A model generated the notes under the pieces. It did no database searches and was not told where the DNA came from. It saw only the letters and a list, made by a program, of their open reading frames with translations. Made by a program: the position numbers and the translations under genes. From Lingula anatina (taxonomy: Eukaryota; Brachiopoda; Lingulata; Lingulida; Lingulidae), in NCBI RefSeq assembly GCF_001039355.2, contig NW_019775829.1, forward strand, positions 1-30,695: a DNA stretch of 30,695 bases, in the 5' to 3' direction. This document shows positions 8,801 to 18,779 of the stretch, piece after piece (the stretch's first letter is position 1; every line of letters begins with the position of its first letter).

Positions 8801-10724
8801 CTCCTGTCCTTGGCTGGTGGGCGTCATCTGCATCCCTGATTTTATGAATTACTTCATCTAAGTCAAAGGTTCCATCAGGCAGATTGGTGAGTGTTCTTGG
8901 AGTAAGTCCTCCAAACTGAAAAGAATTCCGAGATCCATTTTTGTCTCAAATATCTCGATAATATTTAGCCAAATCAATGATGAATTAATATTATGGCAAA
9001 ACAGTGTAATATTTTACATTTTCTTTGTCAAAATGAGATTTTTTTCTCTTGTATGGCTTACTGTAATCTGGATTAACTGCAACAGCAAATTGAAGATGAG
9101 AATAACAGGGTGGCTATCTTCTTAACCGACCAAGATACTGTATCAACATGTTGCATATCAATAGAAAGCTTATTTGAACTGCTTCTCATTTCATGAACTG
9201 TTACTTATATTGAAGTGTTAATTCAGGAGTTTAAAACCTATAAACATATAAGCCAATGGACAATGCTGTGCTCTAACTTAAATATGCAAATGTTTTCATC
9301 GTTTGCAGACCCTTACAAGAATGTCTGTCACTTGATAACTTTACAGTGTTACATCAGTAAGGTACTTCAGCAATGAGCATAAATAATTTAAAATAAATAA
9401 TAGATTTTTAATACTTAATGAAAAATTTACTGAATGATAAACGGTAAGGTCTTTTACTTGTTGAATTTTGAAATAATAAAGAACATTTAAGATATCATCT
9501 TGTTACTTGATTGATTGCATTAAAATTGTATGAATGATATGATAAGTAATACTGACCTGTGCTATACCCCCTTGTTCATAATAGAAAACATGACACTGGT
9601 CCCCCATCAGCACCTCAGTGCCTCGTCTCTGGCAGTGGGAAAGAACTAGAAAAGACAACAACAAAAATATATCATAATTAAAAAATAGTAATATGCTGGA
9701 AATGTATAAATGCATGTTTGACAAATATCATCTACTAGTAAATGTTTTGGCATACCTGTTTCAATGATAACTTTGCAAATTTAAAGTTGTCAACTTTGGA
9801 ATGACATATATATACATATGAAATACATTTGCCTAGGGTACGTGTTAACTCCCAAGCCAGAAGTACATTGAGTGAGTGAGTGAGTGAGTCCTGACATTTA
9901 GCCTCTTTTTGTATGTGAAGACAAACATTTGAAATACGCTCTCAATAACCTTTAGTAGAAATGTTATATACCCAGGCTTTTTTCTTCCAAAATTGTCCAT
10001 AAAATATGGCCTAAGTAACCAAATCCTAGAATGCACTTGATGTATCTTTTTTAATGCTACATTATTAATTTTACTAGTGGTTTTAATGTCAGTTACCAAA
10101 TATCAAAGTTTCACCATCATGGTTTCATGCTTCAGTTTTGATAAGATTATGCTATAAACAACAGAATTTGGATGCACAAACATGGGGCAAACAAATATCT
10201 TACTAGAACATAAATTTCCCATAGTTCCTGATGGCACAAATATAGATGCTTCCATTCCAAAGATATCTGCCATTCTCTTCTGTAATGCTGAAATATAAAT
10301 ACAAATACAAAATTTGAGCTTTTTTTTTTAACAATTCATGTTTTTCACTTTTTCATTTCATTCTGAAGACCCTTGAGTAATGATAAATTTGTATTTGTAA
10401 AAGCTACAAAAAAATATAAATCTTCATTGTTTTTTAAGAAAGGCATTGATGATATCAGTCACTCATAAATTAATAATATGTACCGTTTATTGTTGGATCT
10501 TCACCAAACACATCATCTCCCACATGTGCTTCTGCCATGGCTTTTCTCATCTGGTCACTAGGGAGAGTGAGAGTGTCACTACGCAGGTCTACTACATCTA
10601 TCTCCGTTTTCTCTTTCTCCACTGGGGTATACCTGTACTGTATCCTGGATGATGTACTGAATGCTGCTCTTGGTATGGAGCAAACCAGGAACAATGATTT
10701 TCTTGGGACAGCCATGTTCAGCAT
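5854..10724 (-). CDS. THA1: L-threonine / L-allo-threonine aldolase, 9 coding exons, 404 aa
   Basis: PLP-dependent fold-type I enzyme (beta-eliminating lyase family) that cleaves L-threonine or L-allo-threonine to glycine and acetaldehyde. Exons in transcript order: 10724-10484, 10287-10204, 9645-9557, 8915-8733, 8357-8220, 7889-7834, 7270-7134, 6380-6259, 6018-5854; all GT-AG, sum 1215 bases with TAA stop. Motifs: DLRSDT 46-51, GDDVFGEDP 69-77, SGTMGN 100-105, a family-typical His near 112 in SHCQRRG, EQGG 132-135, ETTHN 181-185, LDGAR 213-217 (Asp that pairs with the PLP ring nitrogen), SKGLGAP with the Schiff-base Lys at 245, GGAMRQAG in exon 7. Residues 1 to about 32 are Arg/Ser-rich without acids and resemble a mitochondrial presequence (cut perhaps near RAAFSTSS). 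Nothing essential is missing, so it appears functional. An acceptor-like TTTCAATTTCAG ends two bases before the ATG, implying a 5' UTR exon upstream. An internal ATG at 10715 is an alternative start. Confidence 0.96.
7611..7775. repeat. Dispersed repeat copy A, aldolase intron 6
   Basis: Matches 8471-8650 in the same orientation: both contain CTCTATA, AAGTGCCTTTTAT, a block reading ATATTTAA.CCAGCTGTATA, TGACCTTTAA and ATCCAA/ATC.AAAAATAGA. Diverged with small indels. No ORF. Confidence 0.6.
8471..8650. repeat. Dispersed repeat copy B, aldolase intron 4
   Basis: Partner of 7611-7775. The shared motifs are in the same order, with extra bases around ATAAAATGAACTGAAAAAC. Both copies lie within introns of the same gene, in antisense orientation relative to its transcript as written. 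Probably a non-autonomous transposon family or an old local duplication. Confidence 0.6.
9869..9889. repeat. (TGAG)n microsatellite in aldolase intron 2
   Basis: About five tandem TGAG units. The minus-strand ORF at 9845-10099 that overlaps it is intronic and shows no family similarity. Confidence 0.85.
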
Positions 10725-12320
10725 TTCTGAAATTGAAAATTAAAAATTATAGAAAATAGGAATTTAAATATGTTGACAATTTATTTTCTGCTATTTACGG
10801 TCAATTGTTAGTATCAAATAAAAATTTTAAGTTGCAATAGTTTTATGCATTACCCAATTATTATAATAACATTTGGGGACAATATTTTCACCTCCTCGAA
10901 ATTTTGTAGTTTACAATACATTGCAAGATTTTTCCTGCCCAGCCATGTGAGAAGAAGTTGAACGTACTGCTCACTGCCTGTATCTGTTATAAACTTGAGC
11001 TGTCGTGAAACTTTCTGAAACCTTGATGGTGTACAATAAATTTATATTCAGTGAGGTTAAACTATAACATGTCTATGTCAGAGATTGGCTCCAGAAGAAC
11101 AGTCGACCCATCCAGTACAAAGAGTACAAGGTCAAGGCACAGTGACAAGGCAAAAGAACTAATGGATCCCTTCATGCAGTCAAACTATTAAAAGATAACA
11201 CTAATATAAATTATATTCCTCTAAAAAATGTTTGCTTGAATTGTTTTTATTCTTGCAGAGTAAAAATTAAAATTAAAAATGTGCCTACTGTGACCCGATT
11301 CTAAAAATGCAACGATATATAATCGTAGCAAAAATTTTTCAAATGAGTTCTTTTCTCCACATGAAGTTACAATGTACTTAAAAGTACTTAAATTTGGATT
11401 TAATAACGTGGAAGGCCTATCTGAAGTTAAGTCCATGTCTATAGCTGAACAAAAAAAAAAAAAAATCTCAGAAATAACAAAAACAGGTTGCCTTCTGGCA
11501 TGCATTGGTTTTAGCTCACAGGCACAATTTTTTGTATGAGAAAGGTGCTCCTGGACAGTGGCTCGATCCACAGCTTTCCTCTGGCCGCTTTCCTCTCACC
11601 CTCGGTACAATCATGCAAGCCACGTACCCGGTACATGTACCCCTGTCCGGCTTCTGATCAAAAACAAGATGTTAGTTACTCATGCACAATATACCTACTG
11701 CTCCCAGCACAAACACGGTGTACAACTTGCTAGAGACCTGCCTGTGCACAGATACTTCATTAGATAAGAGAAGTACTACAGGGGTCCCACTTGTTCTTTG
11801 TACCAGTTTACACTATCCTAAGCCCAATACTGATTTTACATCATAGGTATAATTGTCAATATTTTAAAGAGAACAATTTAGGTTTCTGAAAATCATATGA
11901 AGGACATTGATTAAACATTAAAATAATTTTATTAAAAGCATGCCTAACTGCACTTTTAGAAAGCCAAACTAAGAAAAGTAGACTAAGCAAAGTTTACTTA
12001 AAGTAGTGATGTACGAGATTGTGGTTGGTGTTCTGTAGCGGTGTGCTGTCACATTAGCTCTTCTTATTTGGAGACTGAAACCTTCATAGCAACTGCAGTC
12101 ATTGAATATTCCTACGCTGTTCATATTTATTATGTTTTTCTCATATAGAGATGCTGATTAAATCACAATTTGAAATAATTACCCACCACAATAGATATAA
12201 ATTTCATGGGGATGCATGCAATTCGCTGTTGCTTATAATTATATGTAAATTTTATGGCTTATATACGTAGCGGATTTGATGTAAATTTGTGAGTGATACG
12301 GTATTCAGCAAAGCAGCAAA
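10725..12320. other. Non-coding region between divergent aldolase and IQCK genes
   Basis: Must hold the aldolase 5' UTR exon(s), both promoters, and repeat sequence. No conserved coding exon seen. A 15-A run sits at 11451-11465. The block 11530-11800 is less AT-rich than its surroundings, contains GTGGCTCGATCCACAG (11555-11570, similar to a tRNA-type B box) and the palindrome GGTACATGTACC (11631-11642), and may be a SINE or other repeat. The IQCK promoter is likely in the 12000-12320 part (GTAGCGG at 12036 and 12269), but no clear core element is visible. Confidence 0.5.
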
Positions 12321-14235
12321 ATGTCCGTAATAACAAGGGTTCCCGAGCCCAATATCTGGGAAGAAATATGCAAAGGTAGGCAGATTTTTCGTTTATTAAG
12401 AAGCTGTAAATGAACTCACGTAACTTTTGGCTGTTTACTTAGTAAAAATATCAATGTTGACTTTTATAATTTTTAAACAAGAGACTTGATTTCACGCAAA
12501 AATGCCTTGGAACACTTCGGCTTGGCTTAGAAGTAAAAAGTTGGAAGAAGGGGGGTGTAGATAGATTTAATAATAAATTTTCCTTACTGCCTTTTAATGT
12601 AGAATTTGCAGCTATGAGACCTCCTTTCAAAGAAGACGATACAGAATCCACACATACAGAATATCGAAATTATGACCCAAGTAAAGTAACGCCCGTCTTC
12701 TATGGAAAAATGCACCACAAGATGCAGGGCACACAAGATGTAGATTTAATGAAAGAATTTGATGCCTCCAAGTCCCATCCAGCTACAGTGGGTTATGCAT
12801 TTGTCGACAAACCTCCCAGGACAGCAACACCTCCACCACCTGCTCCACCTGATAAGAAGACATGTAAGACCCTGGATCTATTCTTTATGATATTATCTCT
12901 TAAAATTTAAGGAGTATCAAATGGATATCTTTTTTTAATGTAACATTGAAACTCCAAGTCTTTTATATATTAGATCTTGCATGGCATTATGGCATTACAT
13001 GGCATTATGGTGCACATTGTACAGTTAAAATTCTTTCACAGTATCAATTAAATTTTATAAACCTCTTTTAATATGAAATATGTTATTTCCATTTATCTGC
13101 ATAGGTCCTCCAAGAGAATATCTAGAACATTATGTTTTTCCTGTTTTATTACCTGCCTTAGAAGAGATGCTCAAGCAAGCTAAGAAAGAAAAATGTTTTG
13201 AGGTAAGGAACTACTGGTATATGTTCTGCTTTGCAGGTATTTTTTGAGAGATTTGGATTAAAGTGAATAAATGAAGTGTTTTCTTAGAGAAAAATGCATT
13301 GGTAATAATAATAGTTTATTTGATAATGTTAATCTCTTTTTAAAAAGTGTTATCAAGTTTTATTCACTAATACTTTTGCATAAAAATGTATATGTTAAAG
13401 TACAAAATCTCATTTTTGTAGAAAATGTAATCGGGTCCATAAATGTACATTGTGAATGTGTAAATTTGTTTAATTTCAGAGGAGAAGAACAAAATTTAAT
13501 GCTATAGATTATCTCACAGAATATTTATACAGGTAAGTGGAGCTTTTAATAAACATGCAGCATTTCTGTGTTAAAACAGTACTATGGTTTTCTGTTAGAT
13601 TGTTCCAAGGTTTTGTATTTAGCAACATTTTCATAATGATGTGATCACTTAGTAATATATAGGAACATGAAATACCTACAAAACAGCTACGTTATGCTCT
13701 TGTCAGAACAGCATGATCAAGCTGAATGCATACAGGTCATTGAGAATTGATTGACATGTGAGCACAAGCCATCAGCAGGGACTAGGGATACCATCTGCAT
13801 AATTGGGTCCTCTACCAAGTCACTACCTAGAGTGAGAATTGCTCACAGGGCTTGCTCATATTGTTTTTACAATTATGGTTGATGTTCTTTAGTAGTAAGT
13901 TTATTTGGTCAATAACTTCAAAATCCAAAAAGTGTAGAGTAACTTTCTCTTTTCTAGGAAAAACCCAGAGCATTTAAAGGAAAGAAGTGAACTTGGTTTA
14001 TTAGATATACCTTTTGTGCAACAGTGGCTAAAGGAACAGTGAGTATATCCATATGTTTTCCACTGCATTTGTTATCAGCATTATTGGTTATGAACATATC
14101 ATAAGATCTGCAAATGATAGGAAAAATAATTCCTTGGAAATATTGTATTTCAGAGGGTATAACACCTTTATGTTCATTCGTTTTTTCCCCTAGCTGAAAA
14201 ACATTGTGTTGTAAATAAAATAATTAGTTATTGCA

Positions 14236-14307
<72 letters not shown>

Positions 14308-14946
14308 AGTTAAGAAGCACATTTTAAGTTGATGTTATGGAAATCCCTATCTACCCTTGCACAACACACTGTTCTCCTTCCTTTCCCATAGCCCCCGCCC
14401 ACCACTTCCAATGTCACTGCTGTGGTCTGAGGAGGAAGCTGCAATAGTTCTGCAGTCAGGATGGAGAGGATACCTGGTATGCACCTCACATTTTTTTACA
14501 TCAGATGTCATTTATTGTCGGACTTTGGTTTCCTTTTTTTTTTCTTGTTTATAATAAACATGAATGTTCTACTCAGAGTATAAGGTATTTAATGTAATCA
14601 TTGAGAATATTATACTAAACTGTTCAGAAAGATGTTTGATAAGATTTTAAATGTGCATTATTATATGCGGAGAGGCTTGTCACCTGAGAGCCTGTTAATT
14701 AATAACATTGAAACATTTTATACTTGTTTCTCCCAGGTCCGGAGAGTGCCAGAGATTCAAGAACTACGTCAGTGGCAAAGAGAGTGGAGAGAAGAAAATG
14801 CAGACGTAAAAGAAAAAGTAATGAACTTCTGGGCCAGCAAGATGCCAAATGGGGACCAACCAACCCCTAATGTTTCTGTGGAACAGCTAACCGATGAATC
14901 TTTGAGGATATCAGTTTCATCACCTGCAGCTCTGGAAAAGAAATGA
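12321..14946 (+). CDS. IQCK: IQ motif containing protein K, 7 exons, 280 aa
   Basis: Exons: 12321-12375, 12603-12863, 13105-13202, 13480-13532, 13958-14038, 14392-14476, 14737-14946; all introns GT-AG and the joined frame is open to TGA. Recognised by blocks shared with vertebrate IQCK: NIWEEICKEF near the start, CPPREYLEHYVFPVLLP and QAKKEKCFERRRTKFNAIDY in the middle, IPFVQQWLKEHPRPPLPMSL, and PEIQELRQWQREWRE near the end. One calmodulin-type IQ motif, LQSGWRGYLVRR (203-214), spans exons 6/7. Length is near the human protein (287 aa). A proline-rich stretch (PPRTATPPPPAPPDKK) at the end of exon 2 looks disordered. Function is poorly known; expression in ciliated tissue and sperm is what I would expect of the family, but that is inference. 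The start ATG has an A at -3 and gives a compact N terminus without the longer vertebrate leader. Confidence 0.94.
12980..13010. repeat. Short ATGGCATT tandem in IQCK intron 2
   Basis: ATGGCATT occurs three times (two abutting, the third after AC), followed by a partial unit ATGG. Local slippage product, no function evident. Confidence 0.7.
13757..13860. repeat. Possible 104-bp MITE-like element in IQCK intron 4
   Basis: TGTGAGCACAAGCC at 13757-13770 is approximately inverted in GGCTTGCTCATA at 13849-13860 (two-base gap and one mismatch), and TGTGAGC is exactly inverted at 13841-13847. The enclosed DNA is less AT-rich than the intron. Small size and no clear target duplication make this tentative. 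Confidence 0.3.
14239..14304. repeat. (AT)n microsatellite in IQCK intron 5
   Basis: About 66 bases of pure AT dinucleotide, 88 bases before the exon 6 acceptor at 14391. Self-complementary in RNA as well as DNA. Confidence 0.92.
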
Positions 14947-15088
14947 TTTCCCTTATCTTTTCAGACATGACGTCCATAATGATTGACATTACAGTGCTTG
15001 ACTATATCAGATACTGAAGTGAACTTTTTAGCAGAAGAGTCATAATATGTTTACGCTCTTTTTTCAATCTGAAAACAAGCCTTGTATA

Positions 15089-15143
15089 AATAAATGTACA
15101 TACTGTATGTATGATAATATTATGTATATGAATGCCCAATAAA
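15089..15143 (+). terminator. IQCK polyadenylation signals (two AATAAA)
   Basis: AATAAA at 15089-15094 and again at 15138-15143, 143 and 192 bases after the IQCK stop. The second is followed by a T-rich then TA-rich stretch (15155-15194). Either could be used. Confidence 0.65.
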
Positions 15144-15169
15144 TGAACTTATCTGAATTTTTAATGTTT

Positions 15170-15194
15170 TTATATATATATATATATATATATA
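15170..15194. repeat. (TA)n microsatellite after IQCK
   Basis: About 12 TA units just beyond the probable IQCK cleavage region. The plus ORF at 15143-15334 runs through it and has no similarity. Confidence 0.85.
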
Positions 15195-15464
15195 AAGCAA
15201 ATGTTTATATTAAGAAGGCATTTAATCCATTCAGCAAGAGCAGTATTCAAAATATATATAATGAAAGTCTTGGATTTTTACTCGATTGTGACAATGATTG
15301 TCACGTTAATGAAATTATTGATTGTGTCAGGTGAGACAGATGGGACAGTTATTCATAAACCATAAAAATGCCTATATAAACATGAAATACTGTAATGTGA
15401 TTGAAGAAATGTACAAGAAAATATAAAGTGACTTTAAGAATGCTCGTTTTCGTCCCTAAAATCC

Positions 15465-15794
15465 CAAAGTTAAACTCGACCAGGATTTGTACCACTCGTT
15501 CCGAATGGATTTGTACACGTTGCGAAGTTCCCCGACCGGCGACGTCTTATATTAGGTCAATAAGTCAAGGGCATGCAAGGAGCAGCTTGTTATTCAAAGA
15601 GGTAAATTATTTCGGTTGATAAAATATCAAAATCTAAAACCTGAATGATAAAAAACAAGGTTTCTGCATAAAAAATATGTACAATTGTGTCATTTCATAG
15701 GAAGGATCGAGGGAAAATAAACAAAGGGCTATATTTTTAAGCGTACATAAATTTCATTAATCAACCTCTCCCTGTGTGTCAACATGATGGCGGT
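15465..15794. promoter_or_regulatory. Candidate CpG-containing promoter with YY1-type start
   Basis: After the AT-rich IQCK tail, 15465-15560 holds a cluster of CpGs (CTCGACC, CGTTCCGAAT, ACACGTTGCGAAG, CCCGACCGGCGACGTC), unusual for this window. At 15784-15794 ATGATGGCGGT matches the ATGGCGG core of YY1 sites that often sit just after transcription starts of animal genes. Together these suggest a start near 15780 on the plus strand. The CpG cluster could instead be a repeat. Confidence 0.35.
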
Positions 15795-15853
15795 ATGTTT
15801 GTGAGCAGACAACTGGACCTAATAAATGCAGGATATCCCAAAGTTTACGTTGT
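15795..15853 (+). CDS. Candidate first coding exon of an unidentified plus-strand gene (partial)
   Basis: ATG at 15795 opens 19 complete codons (MFVSRQLDLINAGYPKVYV) and then meets GT|GTAAGTG, a near-consensus splice donor at 15854. Peptide composition looks protein-like but I do not recognise it. An ATG pair at 15784/15787 gives a competing model: a 6-codon upstream ORF, or an exon ending at GCG|GTATGT (15792). No downstream exon was found in the rest of the window, so either the first intron exceeds 14 kb or the model is wrong. Confidence 0.28.
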
Positions 15854-16148
15854 GTAAGTGAAATAAGCCATTATCATTTATGTCAGTGTGGACTTAAAGT
15901 CAGATTTGGAAGTGTTTTAAAGTCTTGTTAAACTTGATTGTTGTGTTTTTAAAGTAACTACATTTAGTGCAAAGTTTGGTTATCTTGGCTGAACGAAATC
16001 TACATTGGTTGAATGAAATCAACACCCTTATCAGGTCAGCAGATCTAAGTGGTCTGCAGTTTCCTAACTAGTCCAATTTTTTATGCAATGATGGGTTTTG
16101 CAAAAAGAGGACTAATGTATAAAAATAATGGAATTAATTAATTCTACT

Positions 16149-16376
16149 CTAGTCTCTAGGCAGGGTTTTCTGCTTCCAGTACTCTTCAAGTTTTCTGATT
16201 TCACTCATCATATTAGAGGTTCTAGCAAACTCAGCAAATACAACAAACTTGTATAGGGTTTCTAGAAACAGAAAACGTGGGCCAAAGACTTCAGTAAATC
16301 TTTGAAGTAATGAAGTTGAATTAGTTGATTCATGTATATAATTAACTTTAACTTGAAGTTTTGATGTTGACACATG
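16149..16376 (-). CDS. Unidentified exon-like ORF (possible terminal exon)
   Basis: On the minus strand an open frame of 76 codons ends in TAG at 16149. There is no ATG near its upstream end, so if real it is a 3'-terminal exon; an AG that could serve as acceptor is in TTACTTCAAAG near 16294. The C-terminal half (FGPRFLFLETLYKFVVFAEF, then MMSEIRKLEEYWKQKTLPRD) has a hydrophobic/aromatic stretch followed by a charged helix-like tail and varied codons, unlike the low-complexity ORFs nearby. I do not recognise the family. It could also be a retrocopy fragment. No other exon of the same gene was identified to its right. Confidence 0.25.
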   Translation of the reverse strand, partial: HVSTSKLQVKVNYIHESTNSTSLLQRFTEVFGPRFLFLETLYKFVVFAEFARTSNMMSEIRKLEEYWKQKTLPRD

Positions 16377-18779
16377 TTATAAGCAGTTAGACAAACTTGG
16401 GAGAATACCTGGCACAACAAGATATCAACTTGGTAATGCTATCAAAACAGTTCAGTTCCATACTAAAATAGTACCTAAATTATATGAATTTAGCTTGCAT
16501 TTGACTGTAGCCAAATTGGCCAACTTTATAACCACTCTGGTACAGATACAACCAGCTGGATACAACCAAAATAGCTGCATGGTATATTTTGCTTGGAACC
16601 CTTAATATATCTGTATATCTGTACTATCACTCAGGTGTGAATAGATAAAAGTATGTTCATTTGGTGTGGTTTAATTTTGATTGATCTCCCTGCAATAAAA
16701 CATTTAATAATTAATGATTTTAAAAGATTTTAGAAAAAATTAGACTGTACAATACATTATTAATAAAAGTAACATTACAATAAGTAGATTAAAGTACTCT
16801 ATTCAGATTGTGTGGTTTAATTTTGTTTGAGCTCCTTCCAATAAAACATGTAAAAAGGTTTTAATTAAGAGTGTAAGAAATAGACAGCTCAGACAATAAC
16901 ATGTACTTGACTGCCAGCAGCGTATATATTTTATCAGTGTCATTCTACTTCTTACAGCATAGTACATACCTGATGAACATATGATGAGTTCCATCCTGTG
17001 CCTAATTAATTTTTTTAATTGTTCATAGTATGTTTTGGTTTTCAAGTTTAATTTGTTTCATTTTCCTTAAAAAGACACATGTGGCATGTCATTATGTACA
17101 TCATTATTAAATGTTTTGAAACTCAGCTTTTTATTCCCAACTAACAGTCATTAATATAAATATTAAATTGGATTATCATCTCCATTAAAATTTTAGTGTT
17201 AAAACATACACACATAATAATCAGTTGTCTGATATTTCGAGCTACATGTCGGTGACCCCTTTTAAGGGACAGCTAAGTGAAAAAATATATTGTCTCTGAC
17301 ATTTATAGGCTATCACATGCTGGTAATGTCACATCTGTTTCCTGTGCTGAAGTTTTCCTTGACACTTTGTAATGCACACTTGAACTTTGTGATGGGTATA
17401 TTTTTTATTCAAATTTGATTTTTAATTTAAATTTTATAAAGGGAATGTGCTTCTTATGGCACAAACTTGAAAAAGAAATTGAAAAATTTTAAAATATTAA
17501 AAAAATTTTTTTATCTCTTTAGCAAATTATTATTTCTTTAATAATGAGGATTAATTTGACTAAATTGACTATGCTAGAATGAGCTCAGTTTGCCATATTA
17601 AATGGAAGTGCTAAAATGGTAACTAGTCCCAATTTGACCAATTTTTATCCGTATTGAAACAAGACTCGCGTTTCATGAACTTGAAAAATGGGAATTATTT
17701 TTGGAAGTCTGTGCGCACCAAATAGTGTTCCAATATATCACCATACTTTCTATGGGGTATCCAGTTAACAGGTGTCTTTTCTGCATTGGATTTTCATTCA
17801 ATACCAAAAGGATGTATTTGAATTTATATAGCCTTAAATTTAGAGGAGTTTTCAGCAAAGTTGTTTTATATTACACCTCAGGTTGAATGGGAATACTGTT
17901 TTGGCTGACACCATCAAAAGGCACTCTAATGGGTATTGGGAATTAAAGGACTAGGGTTAGGGAAAAAACTTTTCAGCTTTTATGAGTTCTTGTATTTTTT
18001 TATATGTAAGTACATGTAAGTGTACATACTAGAAGCCAGGTCTACCTAAGATTATATGTTAGTTTATTTTAGTTTAGTAAGGGCACTTGATGATATGTTG
18101 TACAGACCTGTCTAAGAGTATTAATGGTGTTTTGAATGCTCTTTTTTTTTTTTTTTTGTACAATAATATGGATTCTTAAAATGTGGGGCCATGAATAAGA
18201 TTCTTGCATAATGCACATGCCACACATGTTGATGCATGGTAATAAGAAAAAATGTAAAAAATTGCCCATTGGGAAACTGTTTTCTTGGAAAAGATTTCAA
18301 AAGTATGTTTTTAACTTGTCAAATGTTAGAGCTCGACTTGGTTCAAATTAGTTTGCCATTCAGGCTGCTTTCTAAAATATTTAAATGAAATTATTTCAAG
18401 CATGAATATATTTTATTTATCTCCACCCTCTGCTTAATTCATGAATTGAGTGGTCTGCTGGTTGATTAGGGAATGACCCATACATAAATTCTCCAGATAA
18501 TTAACTACACTCAAACTGTCCCCGTTTTTTGATGTTGGTCTTAAATTGATTCACTAAAAACAGTGTTGGATGCAGCAAGATATCAAGTTGAATGCATTTC
18601 CCCATGCAGGGAGACAATACTTTGCCATTGCAGTGTGATTTTTATATCAGGACTCATTGTTCTTGATTGTTTTACCTTGGTGCCAAGGTGACGTGTACCA
18701 AGACTGGATTAGATTTTGGTTTAATGTAATTGCAGTGTTAACCATTGTGGCCCTGGCCTGCAGTTAAAAGAAATAAACG
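16377..18779. other. AT-rich non-coding DNA with a local repeat pair
   Basis: No gene supported. A direct repeat of about 40 bases (TGTGGTTTAATTTTG.TTGA.CTCC...CAATAAAACAT) occurs at 16665-16703 and 16810-16849, 145 bases apart. A T run lies at 18142-18157. ORFs of 60-80 codons in this stretch have no similarity to anything I know and overlap A/T runs. Confidence 0.5.

Noticed and set aside
10446-10743. Two plus-strand ORFs over aldolase exon 1
   Set aside because: Antisense to a well-supported exon with threonine aldolase motifs.
11221-11571. 116-codon minus ORF
   Set aside because: Contains a Phe run from the A15 tract, no ATG-proximal signals, no recognisable domain; probably chance plus repeat sequence.
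12614-12910. 98-codon plus ORF as a complete gene
   Set aside because: Internal part of IQCK exon 2 running into intron 2.
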